From Caulobacter sp. UNC358MFTsu5.1 (GTDB lineage: Bacteria > Pseudomonadota > Alphaproteobacteria > Caulobacterales > Caulobacteraceae), in contig NZ_JONW01000005.1 in assembly GCF_000712075.1 (NCBI RefSeq), positions 1,183,001 through 1,247,000 of the forward strand: DNA of 64,000 bases, given 5' to 3'. How positions within the stretch are numbered: the first letter of the stretch is position 1; each line of letters starts with the position of its first letter. The position numbers and the translations under genes are program-made. Shown in pieces: positions 19,470-29,701 of the stretch. The notes under the pieces are model-generated. The model saw only the letters and a list, made by a program, of their open reading frames with translations, was not told the origin of the DNA and made no database searches.

Positions 19470-20897
19470 ATGCTCGCGGCCATGGCCGGCCCGCATCATC
19501 CCCCCTGTGACGAAGGCGTGATCCGCGCCGCCCGCCCCGAAGCCTCCGCGCCGCGCAAGCGCCTGGCCCTGGCGGCCACGGTGCTGGGCTCGAGCATGGC
19601 CTTCATCGACGGCTCGGTGGTCAATGTCGCCCTGCCGGCCATGCGCGCGGCGCTGAAGGCCGACCCCGCCCAGGTGCAGTGGATCGTCAACGCCTACCTC
19701 CTGCTGCTGGGCGCCCTGGTGCTGATCGGCGGCTCGGCCGGCGACCGCTACGGTCGGCGGCGGGTGTTCGTGATCGGGGTCGGCCTGTTCGCCGCCGCCT
19801 CGCTGGGCTGCGCCCTGGCTCCGGACGCCGGCTGGCTGATCGCCGCCCGCGCCGTCCAGGGGATCGCCGCGGCCCTGCTGGTCCCGGCCAGCCTGGCGAT
19901 CCTGGGCTCCACCTTCGACGACCAGGAGCGCGGCGGGGCGATCGGGGCCTGGGCCGGGTTCGGCGCGGTGACCACGGCGATCGGGCCGGTGCTGGGCGGC
20001 TGGCTGGTCGACCATGTCTCGTGGCGCGCCATCTTCCTGATCAACATCCCGCTGGCGGTCGCCACGGTCTGGCTGGCCCTGGCCGCGGTGCGCGAGAGCC
20101 GCGACCCCGAGGTCGAGCGCCTTGACTGGCGCGGCGCGGTCCTGGCCGCCGCCGGCCTGGGCGCGGTGACCTGGGGCCTGACCGCCGCCGGCGAGCGGGG
20201 CTGGACCAGCCCGGCGGTCTGGGGCGCCCTGGCGGTCGGCGCGGCCCTGCTGGCCGGCTTCGTCGTCAGCCAGGCCCGCGAGGCCCATCCGATGATGCCG
20301 CTGGCGCTCTACCGCTCGCGGACCTTCAGCGGCGCCAACCTGCTGACCCTGGCGCTCTATTTCGGCCTGACCGGGGCCCTGTTCTTCCTGCCCTACGAAC
20401 TGATCGCCCGGCACGGCTACGCGGCCGCCGCGGCGGGGGCGACCCTGCTGCCGTTCTCGCTGGTCATGGGAACCCTGTCGGGGATGGCGGGCCGGCTGGC
20501 CGACCGGTTCGGGGCGCGGCCGATGCTGACGGTGGGTCCGATCCTGGCGGGGATCGGCTTCGCCCTGCTGGGCGGGCCGTGGATCGGGGCGGGCTTCTGG
20601 ACCGGCGTGCTGCCCGGCCTGCTGACCGTGGCCCTGGGCATGACCATCGCGGTCGCGCCCCTGACCAACACGGTGATGAGCGCCGTGGCCGCCAGCCATG
20701 CCGGCGTCGCCTCGGGGATCAACAACGCCGTGGCCCGGATCGCCGGCCTGCTGGCGGTGGCCATACTGGGCCTGATCTATTTCGCGCCGGGCCCGTCCGG
20801 CTATCCGTGGGTGATGGGGATCAGCGCGGCGACGGCGATCCTCGCGGGGATCGTCGGGGCGCTGACCATCGAGGGAAAGCCTAGCAGAAAGGCCTAG
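19470..20897 (+). CDS. Major facilitator drug exporter, 14-helix DHA2 (EmrB/QacA-like) family
   Basis: About 475 residues with fourteen hydrophobic helices. Helix 1 reads LGSSMAFIDGSVVNVALP (motif D1), loop 2-3 has GDRYGRRRV (motif A), and GPVLGGWLV matches motif C. It is a proton-driven exporter of hydrophobic compounds. The start is uncertain: ATG at 19470, ATG at 19482 or GTG at 19518 all precede the first helix and none has a strong ribosome site. The 3' end overlaps the convergent outer-membrane protein gene by four bases. Confidence 0.88.
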   Translation: MLAAMAGPHHPPCDEGVIRAARPEASAPRKRLALAATVLGSSMAFIDGSVVNVALPAMRAALKADPAQVQWIVNAYLLLLGALVLIGGSAGDRYGRRRVFVIGVGLFAAASLGCALAPDAGWLIAARAVQGIAAALLVPASLAILGSTFDDQERGGAIGAWAGFGAVTTAIGPVLGGWLVDHVSWRAIFLINIPLAVATVWLALAAVRESRDPEVERLDWRGAVLAAAGLGAVTWGLTAAGERGWTSPAVWGALAVGAALLAGFVVSQAREAHPMMPLALYRSRTFSGANLLTLALYFGLTGALFFLPYELIARHGYAAAAAGATLLPFSLVMGTLSGMAGRLADRFGARPMLTVGPILAGIGFALLGGPWIGAGFWTGVLPGLLTVALGMTIAVAPLTNTVMSAVAASHAGVASGINNAVARIAGLLAVAILGLIYFAPGPSGYPWVMGISAATAILAGIVGALTIEGKPSRKA

Positions 20898-21706
20898 AAC
20901 CGCTTGGCCACGCCCACCGCCAGCTCCAGGTCCGGCGTGTCGTGGTTCAGCCCCACATAGGCCGAGGCGTCCAGCTGGACGTCCTTCAGCGCGGGCGGGG
21001 TCCACGCGGCCGTCAGGTCGAAGCTGGCCGAGGTGACGTGGCCGGACGGGTCCTCGTCGCGATCGGCCCACAGCTCCACGCCCAGGGCCACCGGCCCGAA
21101 CGACCGCCCGATCCCGACCGCCCCGCCGAAGCCGGCGTGACGGCCCGAGCCGTCGGCGTCGGCGCGGACGTCGACCTCGGGCGACAGGGCCAGCGACCAG
21201 TCGGCGTTCAGCGGCAGGGAGACGGGCAGGATCAGACCGCCCAGCCAGGTCCCGTCGCCGATCTGGTCCGATCCGACCGGCGCGGTGACGAAGGGCTGCA
21301 GGGCGACCGAGACGCCGTCGCCGCCCGGGTTCTTCAGCGACCAGCGCAAGGCCAGGCCCAGGTCGCCGACGCCGTCGGCGGTGGCGCTGGCGCCGCTGGC
21401 GCGGTCCTTGTCGTGGATCCGCTCGTAGGCGTTCCAGCTGAGCTGACCCTCGACGCGGTCGGACAGGCCCAGCCGCAGCTCCAGCGTCCCGAAGGAGGTG
21501 TCGTCGCTCGACGTCCCGTCGCCTCGGGTCCAGGCGCGGTCGGCCAGGCCCAGCTCGGCCTGGAAGCGGCCGGCGTCCAGCACGCAGGGCGGCGAGCCCT
21601 TGCCCGGCCGGTCGGCGCAGAAGTCGCGTCCGGTGTCTTGAGCGTGGGCGGTCGAGGCCAGGAGCCAGACGAGACCGGCGACGCTGACGATTCCGGCCTT
21701 GGCCAT
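20894..21706 (-). CDS. Outer-membrane beta-barrel protein (MetA-pathway/PF13557-like)
   Basis: 270 residues. A signal peptide (1-22, ending AHA) is followed by alternating amphipathic strands and a terminal phenylalanine, the outer-membrane assembly signal. Segments such as QAELGLADRAW, EGQLSWNAYER and LGLALRW resemble the phenol-degradation MetA transporter family, annotated as possible channels for hydrophobic compounds. The gene lies 10 bases downstream of a serine hydrolase gene on the same strand and is probably cotranscribed with it. The substrate is unknown. Confidence 0.78.
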   Translation of the reverse strand: MAKAGIVSVAGLVWLLASTAHAQDTGRDFCADRPGKGSPPCVLDAGRFQAELGLADRAWTRGDGTSSDDTSFGTLELRLGLSDRVEGQLSWNAYERIHDKDRASGASATADGVGDLGLALRWSLKNPGGDGVSVALQPFVTAPVGSDQIGDGTWLGGLILPVSLPLNADWSLALSPEVDVRADADGSGRHAGFGGAVGIGRSFGPVALGVELWADRDEDPSGHVTSASFDLTAAWTPPALKDVQLDASAYVGLNHDTPDLELAVGVAKRF

Positions 21707-21716
21707 GTCCGCCTCC

Positions 21717-22844
21717 CTAGAGCGCCGTGTACGCCGCCTGGATCAAACGCACGGCGCGCGGATCTCCGATCAGCTCGGTGCCCTGCTTGTTCATCACATA
21801 GGCCCCGGACACGCCGCGCGAGGGGTCGGCGAAGGCGCACGAGCCGCCCCAGCCGCTGTGGCCGAACGCCTCGGCCGTCGGGCCGTAGAAGAAGTTGGGC
21901 GTGTTGCGCATGAAGCCCGCGCCCCAGCTGATCACATAGGGCAGGACCAGGTCCTGGCCGACGATCCGCTCGGCGCTGGCCAGGGCGATCACCGCCGGCG
22001 ACAGCACCGGGACGCCGTCCAGCTCGCCGCCCGAGGCCAGGGCGCCCATCAGCCGGGCCAGGGCCGGGGCGGTGGCGTGGCCGTTGGCCGAGGGGATCTC
22101 GGCCCGGCGCCAGTCGGCGGTGCCTCGGCCACCGGGGGCGGCCCACTTGGTCATGAAGGCGGCCTTCACCGCCTCGTTCATCGCCCCGAACTTGGGCAGG
22201 GCGGTGGGGCGCATCAGCTCGGCGCAGCGGGCGTGCTCGCTGTCGGGCAGGCCGATCCAGATATCGAGGTCCAGCGGCCGGGCCAGGTCCTCGCGCAGGG
22301 CCGTCCCCATGGTCCGGCCGTCGACGCGGCGGAAGATCTCGCCGGCCGTGAAGCCGAAGGTCACCGGGTGGTAGCCGCTGGCCGAACCGACCGGCCACAG
22401 CGGGGCCATGGCGGCCAGCTTGGCGGTGGTGGCCTGCCAGTCGAACCAGATGGCCGGGTCGGTCTCGTCCGGGAAGCCCGACAGGCCGTCCTGGTGCGAC
22501 ATCACCTGGCCGACCGTGACGTCCTGCTTGCCGTTCTGGGCGAACTCCGGCCAGACCGAGGCGACGGTCTGGTCGTAGGACAACCGACCCTGGTCCACGA
22601 GGCGGGCGATCAGCAGGGCGGCGACGGCCTTGGTGGTCGAGAACAGCGGCGTCAGGGTGTCGGGCCCGAAGGCGACCTCGCGCTTGCGGTCGGCGAAACC
22701 GCCCATCAGGTCGACGACGACCTCGCCGTGGATGGCCAGGCTGAAGCGCGCGCCCAGCTCGCCTCCATCCTCGAAGTTCGCCGCGAAGGCGTCGCGGACG
22801 GCGGAGAAGCGGTCGGGGCAGAAGCCGGTGATGTCGACGGTCAT
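21717..22844 (-). CDS. Cytoplasmic serine hydrolase (EstB-like, beta-lactamase fold)
   Basis: 375 residues without a signal peptide. The nucleophile motif is S69-T-T-K72, and the tyrosine motif is Y in SGYHPVTFGF near 180. VMSHQDGLSGFP is the conserved block between them. This pattern fits the family VIII carboxylesterases and lipid esterases related to class C beta-lactamases. The natural substrate is unknown. It is 10 bases upstream of the outer-membrane protein gene. Confidence 0.88.
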   Translation of the reverse strand: MTVDITGFCPDRFSAVRDAFAANFEDGGELGARFSLAIHGEVVVDLMGGFADRKREVAFGPDTLTPLFSTTKAVAALLIARLVDQGRLSYDQTVASVWPEFAQNGKQDVTVGQVMSHQDGLSGFPDETDPAIWFDWQATTAKLAAMAPLWPVGSASGYHPVTFGFTAGEIFRRVDGRTMGTALREDLARPLDLDIWIGLPDSEHARCAELMRPTALPKFGAMNEAVKAAFMTKWAAPGGRGTADWRRAEIPSANGHATAPALARLMGALASGGELDGVPVLSPAVIALASAERIVGQDLVLPYVISWGAGFMRNTPNFFYGPTAEAFGHSGWGGSCAFADPSRGVSGAYVMNKQGTELIGDPRAVRLIQAAYTAL

Positions 22845-22895
22845 GGGTGTGCTCTACTCCACCGCCGTTCAGCTTGTCACCCGCCACCACAACAC

Positions 22896-23025
22896 CGTCA
22901 TCCCGGGCCTTGTGCCCCGGGATCCCTGGTTCAGCCCGCACGTGAAGCGCTTTGGCGCGCTGGCGCGCCACACCTCCGCCCTTGCGGCGGACAGAGGGGC
23001 CCCGGGCACAAGGCCCGGGATGACG
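22896..23025. repeat. Intergenic palindromic repeat, family A copy 2
   Basis: Outer arms CGTCATCCCGGGCCTTGTGC (from 22896) and complement (ending 23025), with secondary stems inside. It lies between the pdxY end and the start region of the serine hydrolase gene, both on the minus strand. It shares the TCATCCCGG end with the copies at 5897 and 43377. Confidence 0.8.
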
Positions 23026-23048
23026 GGCTGAATTTGTGGTCGCTGCCG

Positions 23049-23909
23049 TTAGGCCAGCCGCTCGATCCGCACGGTGGGCGAGGTCTGCTTGATCCGCGCG
23101 GCCATGGCCACGATGGGCAGTTCGGGCGCGTTCCAGATGTTGGCCGCCGTCACGGTCTCGGCCACGCCGCCCACGGCGCGGGCCAGGCCGTACGAGATGG
23201 TCTGGCCCTCCAGGATCGAGGCGGCGTAGAGGGCGGTCAGCAGGTCGCCGGTGCCGCTGGGCGAGCGCTCGGCCTTGGCGTGGGCGGCCAGCCAGGCCTC
23301 CTTGCGGTCGACATAGACCACGCCGATCTCGTTTCCTCTGTGTACGGACGACACCAGGGTCGGCTTGCCGAGCAGGCGGCCGGCGCGCACCGCCGCGTGG
23401 GGGTCGCGCGAGTCCGTGCCGGTCAGGCGCTGCAGCTCCCAGGCGTTGCAGGCCACGATGTCGGCGCGCGGGATCAGGTCGCTGGCGATGGCCTCGGCCA
23501 CCTCGGCGGGGACATAGAGGCCCTTGCCGGCGTCGCCCATGGTGGGATCGACGATCACGGTCGGCTTGCGGGCCGTCGCGCCCTGCGGCGGGTTCTCGCG
23601 CGGCGTGGCGCGGACGGCGTCGATGGTCCGGGCGGCGGCGCGCACCTGGGCGGCGCTGGCGAAATAGCCGGTGATGACCATGTCGGTCAGGCCGAACAGG
23701 CCGTTGGCCTCGATGCCGTCCAGCATGCCCTCCATCACCTCGATGGGCGCGGGCGCGCCGCCGGGGATGCCCCAGCCGGGATGGCGGCCGAACAGCACGG
23801 TCGGCACGACCATCGAGTCGATGCGGAACTGCACGAGGGCGGCGGCCTGGGCCGACGCGCCGACCCGGCTGCCGGCGACATGGCTGGAGATGATCAGAGC
23901 GAGCGGCAT
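23049..23909 (-). CDS. pdxY: Pyridoxal kinase
   Basis: 286 residues, ribokinase-like fold. It phosphorylates pyridoxal to pyridoxal phosphate in the B6 salvage pathway. Visible are the start LIISSHVAGSRVGASA, the ATP-site VDPTMGD near 155, and the catalytic-loop GTGDLLTALY near 225 with the base aspartate. The ATG at 23909 matches the family start although no good ribosome site precedes it. PdxY rather than PdxK is favoured by overall pattern, but the two are hard to separate by eye. Confidence 0.88.
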   Translation of the reverse strand: MPLALIISSHVAGSRVGASAQAAALVQFRIDSMVVPTVLFGRHPGWGIPGGAPAPIEVMEGMLDGIEANGLFGLTDMVITGYFASAAQVRAAARTIDAVRATPRENPPQGATARKPTVIVDPTMGDAGKGLYVPAEVAEAIASDLIPRADIVACNAWELQRLTGTDSRDPHAAVRAGRLLGKPTLVSSVHRGNEIGVVYVDRKEAWLAAHAKAERSPSGTGDLLTALYAASILEGQTISYGLARAVGGVAETVTAANIWNAPELPIVAMAARIKQTSPTVRIERLA

Positions 23910-24109
23910 GACTAGCGGCTTAGCCGAGCATTGGGGACTTGAATAGGGCAAGCTGGGCCATGATCGGCGACTGACCGCATAACATCGGTATGTCTTTGCC
24001 CGAGCATCCCAGACCTTGTTCAACCGCCCAACGAAGAGGCCGCCGCGAAGCGGCGCCCGGCGGGCGGCGGCGTTGACTCGCCAAGCCTGACCATGGACAG
24101 GCTAAGGCC

Positions 24110-25432
24110 ATGCTTGGTTTCATTTCGGACGGCCCTCTCCGTGCGGGCGCGACGCGCCGCTGCCGCCAATGCGGTTTCCGATCCGCCGTCGCCTCGTCGT
24201 TCCGCGTCGAGCGCGGCGGCATGTTCGGCCGTCGGGGTCACGTCTGCTTCGGGTGCAAGCCCTATCAGGCCGGCCCCGATCGCGCCTACTGGCATAGCTG
24301 GTTCTTCCAGCTGTTCACCTCGGCCGCGATCGCCTGGTGGTGCAGCCTGGACGGCGGCTTCGCTTTCGGCGTCCTGCTCTGGCTGACCCTGGTCCTCGCC
24401 CGCCCGCTGGCCATCCTGGTCCACGAATCCGGACACGTCCTGGCCGCCAAGGCGGTCGGCTTCGACGTGGTCGACGCGCAGGTCGGCCGCGGCCCGGTGG
24501 CCTTGGCGCACCGCGCCTGGGGCGTCCGGTGGTCGATCCATCGCTACGCGGCGCTGGGCGGGATGACCCTGTTCATCCCGCCCGAGGGGGCCAGCCGTTG
24601 GCGCAGCGGCGTGAGCTACGTCGGCGGCGCCCTGGCCAACCTGGCGGCGGCGGTCGTGGCGGCGGCGCTCTTTCCGTTCGCGGACGGCGCCGCGGGGGGC
24701 CTGGCGGGGGCGGTCGTCGTCGGCTGGCTGTTCCTGAACCTGCTGATGGCGCTCAACGCGCTGTGGCCGAGCAAGGGCGTCGACCACCCCTCGGACGGCG
24801 CCCTGATCCTGGCGCTGCTGCGCAAGCCCGCGCCCGACGCCAACGAGCGGTTCCCCCTGCTCCGCCAGACCCAGCGCCTGACCTTGGCCGGCCGCTTTTC
24901 AGAGGCCGCCGACGCCTTCGAGGCCCAGCTGAAGGTCTGGCCGAACGATCCGTACGCCCTGGGCATGGTCGTCCACTGCATCTCCCTGGCGAAGGACGAT
25001 CGCGCGGCGCTCGCCCGCTATCGCGCCCTGGCCGCCGAAGCGCCGGCCGGACCGCCCAGGCCGTTCGACTGGCATGCGTACATGGCCGGCTGGATGGCCG
25101 GCAATATCGCCTGGGCGGCGATCAACGCCGGACCCGACGCCGATCTCGACCTCGCCGAACGGCAGCTCCAGGTCGCCCTGTCGCTGCTGCCCGACGTCCC
25201 GGCCATCAAGGGGACCCATGGCGCTTGGCTGGCCGCCCGGGGGCAGGCCGACATCGGCGAGGGCCTGCTGGCTCAGGCGCTTCCCGAGCTGGAGACGCCC
25301 AGCGACAAGGCCGCCTTCGCCCGGCGGCTGGCCGAGGCCCGGCGGGCGCGCGCGGACGCCGTCGGCGCGGCCGAGGCCGAGCGGCTGGGCGATCACATCC
25401 TGAGCCGTGCGCTGGAGCGCCCGGCCGTCTAG
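24110..25432 (+). CDS. Zinc-ribbon, M50-like membrane protease and TPR fusion protein
   Basis: 440 residues with an unusual order. Residues 18-49 hold C18xxC21 and C46xxC49, a zinc ribbon. Hydrophobic helices follow (~65-105) and contain HESGH at 105-109, the HExxH of M50 site-2 proteases. GGALAN (172-177) and NALWP...DG (216-230) match the second M50 elements. The C-terminal half (~245-435) is a helical TPR-like region. The protein would sit in the inner membrane and cut near or within the bilayer. Its substrate is unknown. It stands alone, divergent from pdxY. Confidence 0.75.
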   Translation: MLGFISDGPLRAGATRRCRQCGFRSAVASSFRVERGGMFGRRGHVCFGCKPYQAGPDRAYWHSWFFQLFTSAAIAWWCSLDGGFAFGVLLWLTLVLARPLAILVHESGHVLAAKAVGFDVVDAQVGRGPVALAHRAWGVRWSIHRYAALGGMTLFIPPEGASRWRSGVSYVGGALANLAAAVVAAALFPFADGAAGGLAGAVVVGWLFLNLLMALNALWPSKGVDHPSDGALILALLRKPAPDANERFPLLRQTQRLTLAGRFSEAADAFEAQLKVWPNDPYALGMVVHCISLAKDDRAALARYRALAAEAPAGPPRPFDWHAYMAGWMAGNIAWAAINAGPDADLDLAERQLQVALSLLPDVPAIKGTHGAWLAARGQADIGEGLLAQALPELETPSDKAAFARRLAEARRARADAVGAAEAERLGDHILSRALERPAV

Positions 25433-25433
25433 C

Positions 25434-25465
25434 AAAAGGGCCCGCCGCGTTTCCGCGGCGGGCCC
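25434..25465 (-). terminator. Terminator of ahcY
   Basis: A 12-bp perfect stem GGGCCCGCCGCG/CGCGGCGGGCCC with a 4-base loop. On the minus strand it is followed by TTTTGC, so it serves ahcY; it may also stop the convergent gene. Confidence 0.88.
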
Positions 25466-25490
25466 TTCCGGCTTGGCGGTGAGGCCAGGC

Positions 25491-26882
<1,392 letters not shown>

Positions 26883-26953
26883 GGTCGGCTCCTGCGGTCG
26901 GGGGATGGTCTTGGGCGGTCTATACCGCGCCCGGGCCCTTCTCGCAATTAAGG

Positions 26954-26973
26954 CATAAGGATTTCTTTATATG
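26954..26973 (-). promoter_or_regulatory. Imperfect inverted repeat upstream of ahcY
   Basis: On the minus strand the site reads CATATAAAG-AA-ATCCTTATG, two A/T-rich half-sites in otherwise GC-rich DNA. Its place and shape fit an operator for a SAM- or SAH-responsive repressor of methionine-cycle genes. The regulator is not in the window and the assignment is inference. Confidence 0.4.
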
Positions 26974-26996
26974 CCGAGCCGACAGACCGCCCGCCG

Positions 26997-28034
26997 CTAA
27001 CGCACCTCGGCGTGGAACGCGGTCGGCCAGTCGTAGCCGTAGCCCCGGCAGACCGGCATGACCGTCGCCTCGGACAAGGCGAAGACCTCGCCGCTCCAGA
27101 CCCAGGCGGTGGAGTTGCCGCAGTCGCCGACCCCGCGCCCCTTGCTGTAGGACGACAGGACGCGGGTCTTGGGATCGTAGTCGGCGTTGGTGGCCAGGCC
27201 GTCGTCGACGCCCTCCAGCGGCGCCAGGATCGCTTTCCCCGCCTTGTCGACCACCACGAACAGCGAGTCGAAATTGTAGGCCCCGCCGCTGCACGGGACC
27301 TGCCACAGAACCTGGTCGGCCGACAGGCGATAGGCCTGGGGCTTCTGGCTTTCCCAGTCGGGCCCGACGTCGCATTCGGCCTTGCGCAGCAGGGCCTGGA
27401 CCGGCGCGGGCGGCTTGGACGGCAAGCCGGTCTGGGCGGCGGCCGGGGCGGCGCGCAGCACCGGAACGGGCGGCGGGGCGGGGACGCCGGAAGCCGGGGT
27501 CGCGCCCTTGGCGACCATGGCCGTCACCGTGCCGACCCGCTTCTGCTGGTCGTCGGCGTAGCGCAGGGCCGCGACCATGCCGGCCAGCGACACCTGGCCC
27601 ACCGTCCTGTCGCCGGCCCGGATCGTCAGCACCGCGCCGTTGCGCGCCGCGCCCAGCAGCGGTCCCACCTGGGCGTCGTCGAGCACGACGGTGAAGCCGC
27701 CGGCCTCGCTCAGGGGCTTGGACCGCGCGGTCAGCACCACCTTGCCGTCGACCGCCAGGACGGGCGGCTTGCCGCCGAGGCCGGCCTCGCTGTCGGACTG
27801 GTCGATCTCGACCTTGGCCGGCGCGCCCGCCGCGGCGGCGCGGGTCAGGCGCAGGACGGCCGGCAGCTCGCCCTCCTCGGACCCGAAGCCGACGACCGTG
27901 CAGGCCCGCAGGTTGTCGCAGACCACCGTCCAGTCCTTGAAGCTCTCGACGCCGTCGGCGCGGGCCGCGACCGGGGCCGCGACGGGAACCAGGGCCAGGA
28001 CGGCCAAGCCCAGGGCCGGGATTTCGATCTTCAT
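26997..28034 (-). CDS. Periplasmic DUF1176-family protein
   Basis: 345 residues with a signal peptide (1-26, ending ARA). It matches the DUF1176 pattern: an N-terminal SFKDWTVVCDNLRACTVVG block resembling an invasion-associated fold, a proline/alanine linker at ~205-240, and a C-terminal half with CDVGP, VPCSGGAYN and CRGYGYDW. Several cysteines suggest disulfides, which fits the periplasm. The function of the family is unknown. It is 26 bases downstream of the CYTH-CHAD gene on the same strand and could be cotranscribed. Confidence 0.82.
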   Translation of the reverse strand: MKIEIPALGLAVLALVPVAAPVAARADGVESFKDWTVVCDNLRACTVVGFGSEEGELPAVLRLTRAAAAGAPAKVEIDQSDSEAGLGGKPPVLAVDGKVVLTARSKPLSEAGGFTVVLDDAQVGPLLGAARNGAVLTIRAGDRTVGQVSLAGMVAALRYADDQQKRVGTVTAMVAKGATPASGVPAPPPVPVLRAAPAAAQTGLPSKPPAPVQALLRKAECDVGPDWESQKPQAYRLSADQVLWQVPCSGGAYNFDSLFVVVDKAGKAILAPLEGVDDGLATNADYDPKTRVLSSYSKGRGVGDCGNSTAWVWSGEVFALSEATVMPVCRGYGYDWPTAFHAEVR

Positions 28035-28060
28035 GCGACGCCTCCGATAAAGAGGAACGA

Positions 28061-29593
28061 TCACCAGAACCGTTTGGCCTCGACGAAGCTGACATAGGCG
28101 CCCTGGGCGTCGGCCAGCAGCTCGGCTTCGTGCTCGGCGCCGCCCGCCGTCAGCCGTCCGGCGGCGAAGGCGGCCTCGGGATCCTCGCACGACAGGGCCA
28201 CCTCGCGGGCCAGGGCCTCGCGCCCGGCCAGGTCGTTCAGCAGGCCCAGGGCGTCCTGCAGATCCTTGGTCGCCTCGACGAAGCCGGCCAGGCGCTTGGG
28301 ATGGTCGGGGAACAGCCCGCCCAGGTCCTCGACGGCGTAGCGCAGCTTCTTGCCGCGGATGCGCAGGTGGTGGCGATCCTCGGGGCTGAGGGAGATCAGG
28401 TCGCGGCCGTCCTTGCGGATACGGCGGCGGCGCTTGTCCAGCGCCTTGGCGGCGAAGGCGGCGGCGGGCTTCTCGCGACGTTTCTTCAGCCGGGCGTCGG
28501 TGGTCCAGGCGCCGGCCTCGAGCCAGGCGGCGGCGTCGATGGCCAGGGCGCGGAAGCGGGCGCTGTCCACGGCCGAGTCGGCCTTGGCGTAGGCCTCCGT
28601 CTGGGCGGCCAGCAGCGCCTTGCCGAACGCCGCCAGGGCCCGGGCCTCGTCCTGGACGGCCTCGCCCGGGTCCTCGCTCGGCTCCTGGGCCGTCTGGCGC
28701 TCGACGGCGGGGCGCCAGACGTCGGCGATGAACACGTCCAGACCGCGCGCCGCGCCCAGGGCGTCGGCCAGCCATTTCAGCTCGGCCTTGACGTGGAGGG
28801 CGGCCGGATCGCCGGCCAGGGCCTTGAAGGTGGACAGCAGGGCGCGGAACCGTCGGGCCGCCACGCGCAGCCGATGCACGCGCTCGGGACCGGGACGGGC
28901 GCGCAGGGCCTCGGCGGCGGCGCACAGCCGGTCCAGGGCCGCGCGGCCCAGGGCCTGCAGCGCCTCGCCCGTGGTCGCGTCGGGCTTCAGGGACGCCTCG
29001 GCGCGCGGGCCTTCCGGCTCGCCCAGGGCGAGGGCGTAGCCACGCTCGGCCTTGCTGACCAGGGACAGGCGCAGCGGCGCGTGGGCGGCCAGGTCGCGGG
29101 CCAGGTCGAACAGCACGCGCGGCGCGCCGGCCTTCAGCTCCAGCTCCAGCTCGCTGACCGCCGCGCGGCGGTCGTCGGCCAGCAGCTCGCCCTGGTCCAG
29201 GGCCGCCTCGATGGTCGCCCCGTCACGCTCGACCAGCCGGGTCACGCGCCGGACGTTGGTGGCGAACACCGGGGCCAGGGCGTCGCCGTTGATGACCTGG
29301 GCGGCCGGGGTCTTGGCCAGCAGCTCGCGGTCGGGCTCGGGCCCGGCCACCGCGTTCTCCCACTCGCCCCGGGCGAACACCCCGCCGGACGAGGCCGATT
29401 TCAGGGTCTGCTTGCGGCCGTTCTCGCCGTCGCGGATGCGCAGGCCGAAGCCCGCCTTGCGCAGGGCGTGGTCGACGGTGTCGAAATAGGTGGCGTCGAG
29501 CTGTCGAACCGCCTCCCGCCCCTCAAGCCGGGCCAGGATCGCGTTCGAAGACTCCGGGGCGATCAGGAACTTCAGCTCGATTTCGTGATCCAT
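28061..29593 (-). CDS. CYTH-CHAD protein, probable inorganic triphosphatase
   Basis: 510 residues. The N-terminal CYTH domain (1-~200) starts with the EIELKF signature and forms a triphosphate tunnel with metal-binding acidic residues. The C-terminal CHAD domain (~215-505) is helical with conserved histidines and basic residues (RVHRLRVAARRFRALL, HHLRIRGKKLRYAVEDL) and is known to bind polyphosphate. E. coli YgiF has this order and hydrolyses tripolyphosphate. The ATG at 29593 starts exactly at the CYTH motif. It is divergent from bioB. Confidence 0.92.
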   Translation of the reverse strand: MDHEIELKFLIAPESSNAILARLEGREAVRQLDATYFDTVDHALRKAGFGLRIRDGENGRKQTLKSASSGGVFARGEWENAVAGPEPDRELLAKTPAAQVINGDALAPVFATNVRRVTRLVERDGATIEAALDQGELLADDRRAAVSELELELKAGAPRVLFDLARDLAAHAPLRLSLVSKAERGYALALGEPEGPRAEASLKPDATTGEALQALGRAALDRLCAAAEALRARPGPERVHRLRVAARRFRALLSTFKALAGDPAALHVKAELKWLADALGAARGLDVFIADVWRPAVERQTAQEPSEDPGEAVQDEARALAAFGKALLAAQTEAYAKADSAVDSARFRALAIDAAAWLEAGAWTTDARLKKRREKPAAAFAAKALDKRRRRIRKDGRDLISLSPEDRHHLRIRGKKLRYAVEDLGGLFPDHPKRLAGFVEATKDLQDALGLLNDLAGREALAREVALSCEDPEAAFAAGRLTAGGAEHEAELLADAQGAYVSFVEAKRFW

Positions 29594-29701
29594 GCGACAA
29601 TTATAACTTGGCCGACGGCGTTTGGCTGCATCGGGCCGTGACGGGGTGCGCACGTTGGACGTGCTTGCCATTCCCTTTGACCGAGTCCAAACCTGCGCGC
29701 C

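Noticed and set aside
26883-26996. SAM-II or SAH riboswitch upstream of ahcY
   Set aside because: No conserved aptamer blocks or stem pattern could be read; only an inverted repeat is present.
29594-29701. BioR box before bioB
   Set aside because: An ATTATAAC stretch is present but does not match the TTATCTATAA-type palindrome.
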